Origin: Kingella_B sp963529665 | Lineage (GTDB): Bacteria > Pseudomonadota > Gammaproteobacteria > Burkholderiales > Neisseriaceae | DNA length: 8,087 nt | Direction of reading: 5' to 3' | Assembly (NCBI GenBank): GCA_963529665.1 | Contig: CAUSAG010000040.1 | Span: 1-8,087, forward strand | Shown: piece by piece, positions 1-5,696 of the stretch | Position numbering within the stretch: position 1 is the stretch's first letter | Layout of the letters: each line of letters opens with the position of its first letter | Position numbers and translations under genes: made by a program | Notes under the pieces: generated by a model | Databases searched by the model: none | What the model was told of the DNA's origin: nothing | The model's input: only the letters and a program-made list of their open reading frames with translations

Positions 1-1619
1 AGCAGGATAAGCTGGGGTTGCGACAGCAGCACGCGGGCAAAGCCGATGCGTTGTAGCTCGCCGGGGGAAAGGATGTGTTGCCAGTCTTGTTCTTCGTCTA
101 GCCGCTCGGCGAGCTGGGGCAGCAGGCAGTCGTTTAGCGTGGCAATTAGGGTTTCGTTGCTGGCTTGGATGTTGGGGTAGCACAAGACGTGTTTCAGGCT
201 GCCTTGGGGCACATAGGCGCGTTGTGGGATAAAGAGGATGTGTTGTTTTTCAGGCTGCCACACGTTGCCGCTGCTGCCAAACGCCCATAGCCCTGCCAAC
301 ATGCGCAGGGTGGTGGTTTTGCCGCAGCCTGATGGGCCTTTGATTAGCAGGCTTTGCCCTGCGGCAGCCTGAAAATTCAGGTTGTTGAGCAGGATTTCGC
401 CATTGGCGCGGTACACGGTTACGTTTTCGATTTTCAGGCTGCCTAAGCTGGTTTGGCGTTGCGGCTGCTGGCTGTGGTGCGGCTCTTCCATGCTGGTCAT
501 AAAGCCGTATAGTCGCTCCAAGCGGGCGCGATACACGGTGAAGCGTCCGTAGAACAGGCGGAAAAACGATAGGGCTTGCTGCAAGCGGGCGAAGGCTTGC
601 ACGGTTTGTTGGATGTCGCCGAGCTTGATTTGCCCTGCAAACAGGCGCGGGGCTTGCAGGATGATGGGGAAAAGTTTGATGCCGCTGGAAAACATATCGT
701 TGAAGCCGCTTAAAAACACGCTTTGGCGGGCGATGCGCCATTTGTTGCGGATGATGGCGGCAAAGCGTTGGTTGAGCGATTGTTTTTCTTGCCATTCGCC
801 GCCGTAAAAGGCAACGGATTCGGCGTGGTCGCGGATGCGGATGAGCGAATAGCGGTAATCGCCGTTGAGCTTTTCGTTTTCATAATTGTGGTGAATCAAC
901 GGTTTGCCTATCCACATGGCAACGAAGGTGGCAAGGATAACGAAAATAAACACAAAATAAACAATGCCATGCGGGATATTGATGCCAAACACGGTCAGCA
1001 CGCCTGCCAAGCCCCACAGCACAATGGCAAATTCCAGCGAGGTAAGCACGGAATTGAGCATGCCGCGCACAAATTCAATGGTGGAAACGATGAAATCTTG
1101 CGCGTCTTGCTGGATACGCTGGTCGATGTTGTCGGGGGTGTGGCGTTTGCTTTGCAGGCGGTAGTAGTTTTTGTCGCTAAGCCAGCGTTGAATCAGCACG
1201 GCGTTGAGCCGTTCGCTCCATTTGATGGCGATGGCTTGGTCAAAAAAATCGTTTACCGCGCCGTTGAACGCCCGCAGCAGCACCACCGCCGCATTCATGG
1301 CGGCAAACAGCCAAAACGCGCTGGCGTTCATTTCTTGCATGGAGGTGTACAGCCCGCTGGTCATAAAGGTGCTGAACACGTTGAGTCGCACTTCGGTGAG
1401 CAGCAGCACAATCATGGCGGAAATCATCAACAGGGCGCGTTGTGCAGTTTTTTTGTCTAAACAGGGGCGCAGGACGTGCCAAAATTCGCGCCCAAAGCGG
1501 GTGTATTTAAGCAGCCAAACCACAACAATCAAAATAACAACGACGCTGGCAAAAGTTTGCAGTAGCCAGATGGGGGTGGCAAAAAGCTCTTGCTGCCATT
1601 TGGGAAGTTTTGTGGGCAT
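1..1619 (-). CDS. YddA/SbmA-type ABC transporter, fused permease-ATPase (C-terminus cut off)
   Basis: Inner-membrane ABC half-transporter with an N-terminal membrane domain and a C-terminal ATPase (COG4178, YddA/BacA/ABCD-like); 539 residues are visible and the window edge removes the rest, probably about 40-50. Hydrophobic helices lie near residues 15-38, 62-80, 100-118, 194-212, 218-237 and 313-330. The stretch ESVAFYGGE (267-275) resembles the conserved loop of ABCD/YddA proteins. Walker A is GPSGCGKTT (428-436). The signature is LSPGELQR (from 517), with P in place of the usual third residue of LSGGQ. Walker B begins as PQLIL (535-539) and is cut before its acidic residues. The ATG at 1619 gives a natural N-terminus (MPTKLPKWQQ), although no good Shine-Dalgarno precedes it. 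Known relatives move peptides, cobalamin-like molecules or unknown substrates; the substrate here cannot be read. It lies downstream of a TonB-dependent receptor on the same strand, behind a strong terminator. Confidence 0.88.
   Translation of the reverse strand, partial: MPTKLPKWQQELFATPIWLLQTFASVVVILIVVVWLLKYTRFGREFWHVLRPCLDKKTAQRALLMISAMIVLLLTEVRLNVFSTFMTSGLYTSMQEMNASAFWLFAAMNAAVVLLRAFNGAVNDFFDQAIAIKWSERLNAVLIQRWLSDKNYYRLQSKRHTPDNIDQRIQQDAQDFIVSTIEFVRGMLNSVLTSLEFAIVLWGLAGVLTVFGINIPHGIVYFVFIFVILATFVAMWIGKPLIHHNYENEKLNGDYRYSLIRIRDHAESVAFYGGEWQEKQSLNQRFAAIIRNKWRIARQSVFLSGFNDMFSSGIKLFPIILQAPRLFAGQIKLGDIQQTVQAFARLQQALSFFRLFYGRFTVYRARLERLYGFMTSMEEPHHSQQPQRQTSLGSLKIENVTVYRANGEILLNNLNFQAAAGQSLLIKGPSGCGKTTTLRMLAGLWAFGSSGNVWQPEKQHILFIPQRAYVPQGSLKHVLCYPNIQASNETLIATLNDCLLPQLAERLDEEQDWQHILSPGELQRIGFARVLLSQPQLIL
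193..204 (-). repeat. DNA uptake sequence (DUS) inside ABC transporter gene
   Basis: Perfect AGGCAGCCTGAA on the minus strand, read in the transporter frame as G-S-L-K. A one-mismatch copy lies 45 bases away at 249-260 (read as Q-P-E). Kingella-type uptake sequences mark DNA for natural transformation through the minor pilin ComP. Confidence 0.85.
433..444 (-). repeat. DUS inside ABC transporter gene
   Basis: Perfect AGGCAGCCTGAA on the minus strand, at the start of the ATPase domain and read as G-S-L-K. A one-mismatch copy in the opposite orientation lies at 362-373 (read in the gene as F-Q-A-A), so four DUS or near-DUS fall within 252 bases of the ATPase-coding half. Confidence 0.85.
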
Positions 1620-1642
1620 GATGGGATAGGAAAAAAGAGTTA

Positions 1643-1730
1643 AGGTAGCCTGAAAGCGGGTTTGCGCGCTTTGGCGAAGTTAAAGCGCGCGGGCAAGCAA
1701 ACGCTCGGCGAAGCGTTTTTCAGGCTGCAT
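1643..1730. repeat. Degenerate DUS-bounded cassette with two hairpins (copy A)
   Basis: Two imperfect uptake sequences in inverted orientation, AGGTAGCCTGAA at 1643-1654 and TTCAGGCTGCAT at 1719-1730, enclose two hairpins. The first has arms GCGCGCTTT (1664-1672) and AAAGCGCGC (1682-1690). The second has arms AAACGCT (1699-1705) and AGCGTTT (1712-1718). Bases 1651-1684 match the reverse complement of copy B in 29 of 34 positions. The cassette lies 24 bases ahead of the ABC transporter start, so it would form the structured 5' leader of that mRNA if transcription begins further upstream; the sequence does not show whether that matters for expression. In the rest of this 305-base gap, 1731-1830 is AT-richer and shows no clear promoter or gene. 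Confidence 0.6.
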
Positions 1731-1830
1731 TGAAAGGTTGGGGCGAAAGGTTAGTGATAAACGTTTTGCCGTTTAATGGTTTGCGCGACAACGCCGCTGC
1801 ATTTGTATTCAATATTCACAAAATACCAAA

Positions 1831-1901
1831 AAGGCAGCCTGAAAGCTCGTTTTGCCCGTTTAGCTTCGCAGAAGCTCGCAAACTCGCTTTCAGGCTGCCT
1901 T
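1831..1901 (-). terminator. DUS-pair terminator of the TonB-dependent receptor gene, carrying repeat copy B
   Basis: Inverted perfect uptake sequences (1832-1843 and 1889-1900) extend to 16-bp arms, AAGGCAGCCTGAAAGC at 1831-1846 and its complement at 1886-1901. On the minus strand the distal arm runs into five Ts, as expected for an intrinsic terminator, 24 bases after the receptor stop codon. The unusually long loop (39 bases) holds an inner hairpin AGCTTCGCAGAAGCT (1862-1876, 6-bp arms). That inner part, together with the right-hand DUS (1858-1900), is the repeat also found at 8004-8046. Confidence 0.75.
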
Positions 1902-1924
1902 CAACGCATAATGCTTCGCGCAGA

Positions 1925-4240
1925 TTAGAACGAATAATCCGCTTTCAGCCAGAAGGTGCGTGGCATGCCAACTACGGCGAAGCTGCGGTCGTATTGCCCG
2001 CGCTGCACTTGCCAGTAGTTTTTGTTGAACAGGTTTTCCACGGCACCGCTCACAGTAAGCGTGTTGCGCTCGCCAAATTTTTTGGCATAACGCGCACCCA
2101 CATCCACCAGCGTGTAGCTTGGGAAAGCGTATTTTTTCTGCGTATCTTGATACGATTTGCCGTAATACTGCACGTTGGCATTTAGCGTTAAACCTTGCAC
2201 AAACGGCGTATCCCATTCGATTCCCGCTTTGGCAATCACGCGCGGGCTGGCAACCTGCACGCCGTTAATCAGCATGTCGCGCGAGTTGGGATAGTTTTTC
2301 AAATCGGCGCGCAAATACATCAGGCCGAAGCTGGGGCGCAGCGTTTTGTTCAGCAAATTGCCATACACGTTAAATTCAATGCCGCGATTGCGCTCTGTGC
2401 CTTGCTCGTCGCCCGCCGCGCCGCCTTTGGCTTTGTATTTGGCAAAATCGGAATTATTGCCATAGGTTAAGCGACCGTTGGCGTTGGTTTGACCGCGCCA
2501 ATAGCCAGGGCGTTTGATTTGGAACAGGCTCAAAGTGGTTACCACATCGCCCCAGTTTTTGCGCACGCCCAATTCAAATTGACGGCTTACGCGCGGTTTT
2601 GCCATGGTGGTGTTGCCATCATCATCGGTTTTGATGTCGGCGGGTTCAAGGTCTTGCATATAGTTGCCATACACCACCAAATCGGGCGAGGGCAGCCACG
2701 CCGCCATCAGCATGGGGCTGATGCGGTGTGATTTGCCTGTTTCATTGGCTTTTTTATCGGTGTATTCAACGTGTTGTAAACGCCCGCCCACGGTGAGGCG
2801 CAATGTGTTATCCAAGAAACCCAGCGTGTCGGATAACGCCAAGCTGTTTACTTTAATTCGCGCGTCTAAGTTGGCAGAATTTTCCCAAGTATTGGGGTAA
2901 TCGGGTTTAAACGCTTCTAATTGCCCTGCGATATTGCCACGCTCGGGGTAAATGGTGGCGGTGCTTCTACCCGCTGCGGTGCCGCGATAGGTGGCGCGTT
3001 GGCGGATAATGCGGTCAAACGCGGTGCTCCAATTGTGCGAAACGGGGCCGGTGTAAAACTCGCCACGCGCCGATAAATTCATGCTCAATGTGCGGAAATA
3101 TTGGTCGGTTAGGCGAGCGGTGCCTGTGGTGTATTGGTTGGCGGTGTTGCACGTGGCGGTGGTGGTGCGGCAAACGGTGGGGGAAATCAGCGTGCCGTAG
3201 TAACGCGCTTTGTTGTAGCCGATGCCGCCTGTGATTTGGAAGCTGTGGTCGGTGTCGTATTCAAACGTCAGCATGTGGGTTTGCCCCACGGTGTTTTGCC
3301 AGTTCCACGAGGGCAGCAGGTTGGTTTTGCCATCGGGCGCGCCATACAGCTTGCCTGCGGCGTTTTGAATGTCTTGCATACGGGCGCGGCCGCCGTTGGT
3401 TTTGCGTTTGGCGTACACGGTATCCAATGCCACGCGCAATTTTTCGCCGCGGTAATCGGCGTTCAGGGCGAATTCTTTGTCGTCTTCTTTGTAGCCGTCG
3501 CGCGGGGTGTCGCCGTGGCGCAGTTTGGCGTTGGCGCGGATGCCGAATTGTTTGCTCTCGCCAAAGCGTTGCCCGATGTCGGCGGTGGTTTGCACGCGGC
3601 TGTCGCTAAACCATGCCAAGCCGACTTTGCGATTGCCTTCATCGCTGGCTTTTTTGGTTTCAATGTTTAATGCGCCTGATACTGCGCCTTCGGGGTCCAT
3701 GCCGGTTACGGCGGTGGACGCGCCTTTAATCAACTGCGCCGAGCCAACGTGCACATTCGCCGTGCCTTGCGTGCCATACATCCCCGCTAAGCCGTTTACG
3801 CTGAATTGGCGCGCGTCTAATTGGAAGCCGCGGAAATACAAGCCTGTTAGCGTGTTGCTTTCGCCGCCAAACGCCATCACGGAAGCGTCGGTGCTGGCGA
3901 TGGCATCGGTGAGCGTGCGGGCTTGTTTGTTGTTGATGCGTTTTTCATCGTAATTGACCACGGTGATGGGCGCGGTGAAGGCGTTGGCGCGGCCGAGCAG
4001 GCTGAGGTTTACGCGGTCGCGCATATCGCCGTCGCTGGCGATGGAATACGAGCGCGCGGCGTGCACCGTTTTGCGGTCGGCTTTAACAGTTACGTTTTGC
4101 AGGGTTTGCGTTTGCGCTGCGCCGGCTTCGGACTGCGCGGCGGTTTCAGGCTGCATGGCGCTGTTGTCGCCGTTGTCGGCGATAGCGAATTGGGCGAAAC
4201 CCAAGCCGAGCAGGGCGAGTGTGATTTTGTTTAATTTCAT
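1925..4240 (-). CDS. TonB-dependent siderophore-type outer-membrane receptor
   Basis: Outer-membrane, TonB/ExbB/ExbD-energised import channel of 771 residues, a normal length for siderophore receptors. Residues 1-21 form a signal peptide ending AIA before D22. A TonB-box-like NVTV follows at 49-52. The plug domain covers about 87-197 and includes YFRGFQ (135-140) and the family-typical segment KGASTAVTGMDPEGAVSGAL (172-191). The remainder alternates like a beta-barrel and ends in YSF, with the terminal aromatic residue needed for barrel insertion. The only two cysteines I see, C357 and C364, flank a short TTT-rich stretch and could form a disulfide in a surface loop. The family (FhuA/FoxA/FcuA-like) takes up ferric hydroxamate or similar siderophores; the ligand cannot be told from sequence and no haem- or transferrin-receptor traits are evident. 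The ATG at 4240 is fixed by the signal peptide; no strong Shine-Dalgarno is visible. The nearest same-strand gene downstream is the YddA-like ABC transporter. Confidence 0.92.
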   Translation of the reverse strand: MKLNKITLALLGLGFAQFAIADNGDNSAMQPETAAQSEAGAAQTQTLQNVTVKADRKTVHAARSYSIASDGDMRDRVNLSLLGRANAFTAPITVVNYDEKRINNKQARTLTDAIASTDASVMAFGGESNTLTGLYFRGFQLDARQFSVNGLAGMYGTQGTANVHVGSAQLIKGASTAVTGMDPEGAVSGALNIETKKASDEGNRKVGLAWFSDSRVQTTADIGQRFGESKQFGIRANAKLRHGDTPRDGYKEDDKEFALNADYRGEKLRVALDTVYAKRKTNGGRARMQDIQNAAGKLYGAPDGKTNLLPSWNWQNTVGQTHMLTFEYDTDHSFQITGGIGYNKARYYGTLISPTVCRTTTATCNTANQYTTGTARLTDQYFRTLSMNLSARGEFYTGPVSHNWSTAFDRIIRQRATYRGTAAGRSTATIYPERGNIAGQLEAFKPDYPNTWENSANLDARIKVNSLALSDTLGFLDNTLRLTVGGRLQHVEYTDKKANETGKSHRISPMLMAAWLPSPDLVVYGNYMQDLEPADIKTDDDGNTTMAKPRVSRQFELGVRKNWGDVVTTLSLFQIKRPGYWRGQTNANGRLTYGNNSDFAKYKAKGGAAGDEQGTERNRGIEFNVYGNLLNKTLRPSFGLMYLRADLKNYPNSRDMLINGVQVASPRVIAKAGIEWDTPFVQGLTLNANVQYYGKSYQDTQKKYAFPSYTLVDVGARYAKKFGERNTLTVSGAVENLFNKNYWQVQRGQYDRSFAVVGMPRTFWLKADYSF

Positions 4241-4276
4241 GATTGGATTTGTTAAGGTTGGTTAAAAAGCGCGCAG

Positions 4277-4285
4277 ATTATAGCA
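4277..4285 (-). promoter_or_regulatory. Extended -10 promoter of the TonB-dependent receptor gene
   Basis: The minus strand reads TGCTATAAT, a perfect TATAAT with the extended -10 TG, 36 bases upstream of the receptor ATG. No good -35 sits at 16-18 bases; the nearest, TTGCAT at 4302-4307, is 19 bases away, which suits an extended -10 promoter. The AT-rich stretch at 4297-4318 is where a Fur operator might be expected, but it matches the Fur consensus only weakly. The rest of the gap up to 4360 shows nothing else. Confidence 0.6.
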
Positions 4286-4360
4286 GAAGTACAAGGCGGT
4301 AATGCAAATTAGTTTTATTTGTTGTGCGGCGGCGTTTGGCGGATGGTTGCAGGGCAAGAT

Positions 4361-4401
4361 AGGCAGCCTGAAAACGCCTTTGCTCGGTTTTCAGGCTGCC
4401 T
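4361..4401 (-). terminator. DUS inverted pair at the end of the cyclo-ligase gene
   Basis: Perfect 15-bp arms, AGGCAGCCTGAAAAC at 4361-4375 and its complement at 4387-4401, with an 11-base loop. The upstream arm on the minus strand contains the TGA stop codon of the folate cyclo-ligase gene. The hairpin is strong, but neither side continues into a proper T-run, so termination is likely but less certain than for the other DUS pairs. Confidence 0.6.
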
Positions 4402-5056
4402 TAAACCGCACCACGCCGCGCTCGCTGACAAAATAGCGCACGCGAATATCGTGGCTTTGCGTGGGTAGTTGGAGCACGCTTTGGCAGGCGAATCCTGCGG
4501 CGAGGGTTTGCGGTTTCAGGCTGCGCGGGCAGGCGGATAGGGTGCAGTCGTAGTAGCCGCCGCCTTGCCCGAGGCGGTAGCCCTGCGCGTCTATGCCTAC
4601 GATGGGCAACACCATAATATTGAGCGATTTTGCGCGGATTTTGTCGCCACGAAACTGCGGCACTTGGATTTTGCTGCGACGGCGAGGGCGTTCGGGCTGG
4701 GCGGTTTTAACTCCGTTGAAGCCTGCGGCTTTCAGGCTGCCTGTGCGCATGATGGGATGGGGCGTGAACCAGAGTTTCAGGCTGCGTGGGGCGATGTAGG
4801 GCAGATAGACTTGTGCGCCGCGTTGTTGGGCGGTGCGGGCGAAGTCGTCCAGCCGCAGCTCGCTGCCGATTGCCCAATAAACGGCGATGCGTTTGCCGCG
4901 TTTGATAAAGCGTTTGAGTTCGTTGTTGATGCGGCGTTCGGCGGCGCGGCGGGCGTTTTCAGGCTGCCTTTTGCGGGCTAGGCGCAGGGTGCGGCGGATT
5001 GTGCGTTTATCGGCTTGGGGCGATAGGTTTTCAGGCTGCTGAAATAGGGCGTTCAT
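4391..5056 (-). CDS. ygfA: 5-formyltetrahydrofolate cyclo-ligase (MTHFS)
   Basis: Cytoplasmic enzyme that uses ATP to convert 5-formyl-THF (folinate) to 5,10-methenyl-THF, returning it to the one-carbon pool; 221 residues, slightly long for the family. The diagnostic segment PIVGIDAQGYRLGQGGGYYD (151-170) carries the ATP/substrate-binding GxGGGYYD motif, and a basic N-terminal patch DKRTIRR (16-22) matches the usual nucleotide-contacting region. Its ATG shares one base with the dut stop codon (TGATG), and an AGGA 8 bases upstream (5065-5068) supports this start, so the two genes are probably translationally coupled. Residues 1-15 are an extension that includes QQPEN from a partial uptake sequence. 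Three perfect and three partial uptake sequences lie in the gene, one supplying the stop codon, and they encode QPEN or (G/R)SLK peptides. It corresponds to E. coli ygfA (fau), but the 6S RNA gene found beside ygfA there is absent. Confidence 0.9.
   Translation of the reverse strand: MNALFQQPENLSPQADKRTIRRTLRLARKRQPENARRAAERRINNELKRFIKRGKRIAVYWAIGSELRLDDFARTAQQRGAQVYLPYIAPRSLKLWFTPHPIMRTGSLKAAGFNGVKTAQPERPRRRSKIQVPQFRGDKIRAKSLNIMVLPIVGIDAQGYRLGQGGGYYDCTLSACPRSLKPQTLAAGFACQSVLQLPTQSHDIRVRYFVSERGVVRFKAA
4731..4742 (-). repeat. DUS inside cyclo-ligase gene
   Basis: Perfect AGGCAGCCTGAA on the coding strand, read as G-S-L-K (residues 106-109). Partial copies occur at 4515-4526 and 4776-4787, both read as R-S-L-K. 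Confidence 0.85.
4958..4969 (-). repeat. DUS inside cyclo-ligase gene
   Basis: Perfect AGGCAGCCTGAA on the coding strand, read as R-Q-P-E (residues 30-33). A partial copy at 5030-5041 encodes Q-Q-P-E near the N-terminus. Confidence 0.85.
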
Positions 5057-5508
5057 CAGCCGCGTCCTGTGCTGCCAAAGCCGCCTGCGCCGCGCTCGCT
5101 GCTGGCAAAGTCGTCCACGATGTCAAACCGCGCTTGCACCACGGGCACAATCACCATCTGCGCGATGCGGTCCAGCGGGGCGATGGTGAAATCGGCTTGG
5201 CTTCTGTTCCACAGCGACACCATCAGCTCGCCTTGGTAGTCGGAATCAATCAAGCCAACCAAATTGCCCAACACGATGCCGTGTTTGTGCCCCAGCCCTG
5301 AGCGCGGCAGGATGGTGGCGGCAAGATTGGGATTGGCGATGTGGATGGCGATGCCTGTGGGGATCAGCGTGCTTTCGCCTGCGCGTAGGGTTTGCGGCGC
5401 GTCAATGCAGGCACGAAGGTCTAGCCCTGCGCTGCCTTGCGTGGCGTATTCAGGCAGATGGTTGATGATTTTGGGGTTGAGAATTTTGAGTTGAATGCTG
5501 GGGCGCAT
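5056..5508 (-). CDS. dut: Deoxyuridine 5'-triphosphate nucleotidohydrolase (dUTPase)
   Basis: Trimeric cytoplasmic dUTPase that hydrolyses dUTP to dUMP and pyrophosphate, keeping uracil out of DNA and supplying the thymidylate precursor. All five family motifs are present: AGLDLRA (27-33), PRSGLG (68-73), GLIDSDYQGEL (85-95, with the catalytic aspartate region), RIAQMV (114-119) and the P-loop-like RGAGGFGSTG (139-148). The ATG at 5508 gives 150 residues, the usual length, and has an AAGAAAG Shine-Dalgarno-like tract 6 bases upstream. A longer reading from the ATG at 5547 would add 13 unconserved residues and start at the edge of a DUS palindrome, so it was not chosen. The stop codon overlaps the start of the folate cyclo-ligase gene by one base. 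The gene diverges from maeB. Both dut and its partner serve dTMP and one-carbon metabolism. Confidence 0.96.
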   Translation of the reverse strand: MRPSIQLKILNPKIINHLPEYATQGSAGLDLRACIDAPQTLRAGESTLIPTGIAIHIANPNLAATILPRSGLGHKHGIVLGNLVGLIDSDYQGELMVSLWNRSQADFTIAPLDRIAQMVIVPVVQARFDIVDDFASSERGAGGFGSTGRG

Positions 5509-5546
5509 GGGATGCTTTCTTAATTTTAAGGTTGATGAAATGGGCA

Positions 5547-5561
5547 TTCAGGCAGCCTGAA
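5547..5561. repeat. Palindromic DUS in the dut-maeB divergent region
   Basis: TTCAGGCAGCCTGAA is a 15-base palindrome around a central base. It reads as AGGCAGCCTGAA on the plus strand and AGGCTGCCTGAA on the minus strand, so both strands carry a DUS-like 12-mer. A second palindrome lies 45 bases away. Confidence 0.8.
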
Positions 5562-5569
5562 AATGGCGA

Positions 5570-5586
5570 ACTACATCGCACTACAT
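5570..5586. repeat. Direct repeat ACTACAT spaced one helical turn
   Basis: ACTACAT occurs at 5570-5576 and again at 5580-5586, exactly 10 bases apart, between the two DUS palindromes of the divergent dut-maeB region. Such spacing can reflect a dimeric regulator site, but no known operator is recognised and chance is possible. Confidence 0.35.
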
Positions 5587-5591
5587 TCAGT

Positions 5592-5606
5592 TTCAGGCTG
5601 CCTGAA
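5592..5606. repeat. Palindromic DUS next to the putative maeB promoter
   Basis: TTCAGGCTGCCTGAA has a perfect AGGCAGCCTGAA on the minus strand (5592-5603) and the AGGCTGCCTGAA variant on the plus strand. Further complementary bases flank it (CAGT on the left, ACTG on the right), extending the hairpin imperfectly. It occupies the place where a -35 element for maeB would be expected. Confidence 0.8.
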
Positions 5607-5610
5607 AAAC

Positions 5611-5619
5611 TGTTATGAT
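5611..5619 (+). promoter_or_regulatory. Possible extended -10 promoter of maeB
   Basis: TGTTATGAT contains a five-of-six -10 hexamer (TATGAT) with an upstream TG, 77 bases before the maeB start. No good -35 is visible, because the corresponding bases belong to the DUS palindrome at 5592-5606. Plausible but not decisive. Confidence 0.4.
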
Positions 5620-5696
5620 ACCGTAAATTTTCCCCCATGTTCTGTTAGCAAATGCCAACGGAACGTTTTTCAACCGTCATAAACAAGGCACGCATC

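Noticed and set aside
723..1460. Plus-strand open frame of about 245 codons
   Set aside because: It lies antisense to the ABC transporter, whose minus-strand reading has clear ABC motifs; the plus-strand translation is rich in H, Q and G and matches no family I know.
1730..2185. Plus-strand open frame crossing the gap and the receptor's 3' end
   Set aside because: It runs through the terminator and the conserved receptor C-terminus in antisense, and has no recognisable protein features.
3134..3670. Plus-strand open frame of about 178 codons
   Set aside because: It is antisense to the TonB-dependent receptor and is a low-complexity A/V/G-rich translation typical of GC-biased shadow frames.
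4297..4318. Fur box upstream of the receptor gene
   Set aside because: Only about half the positions of the 19-base consensus match in the best alignment I tried, so it is not listed as a feature.
5056..5064. 6S RNA gene next to the cyclo-ligase gene, as in E. coli
   Set aside because: dut overlaps the cyclo-ligase start, leaving no room, and no 6S-like structure is seen in the neighbouring gaps.
5509..5547. Longer dut start at 5547
   Set aside because: It would add 13 unconserved residues and begins at the edge of a DUS palindrome; the start at 5508 gives the normal length and a better ribosome-binding site.
5652..5696. Longer maeB start at 5652
   Set aside because: The 15 extra residues are not family-like, while the ATG at 5697 has AAGG at good spacing and gives the usual neisserial length.
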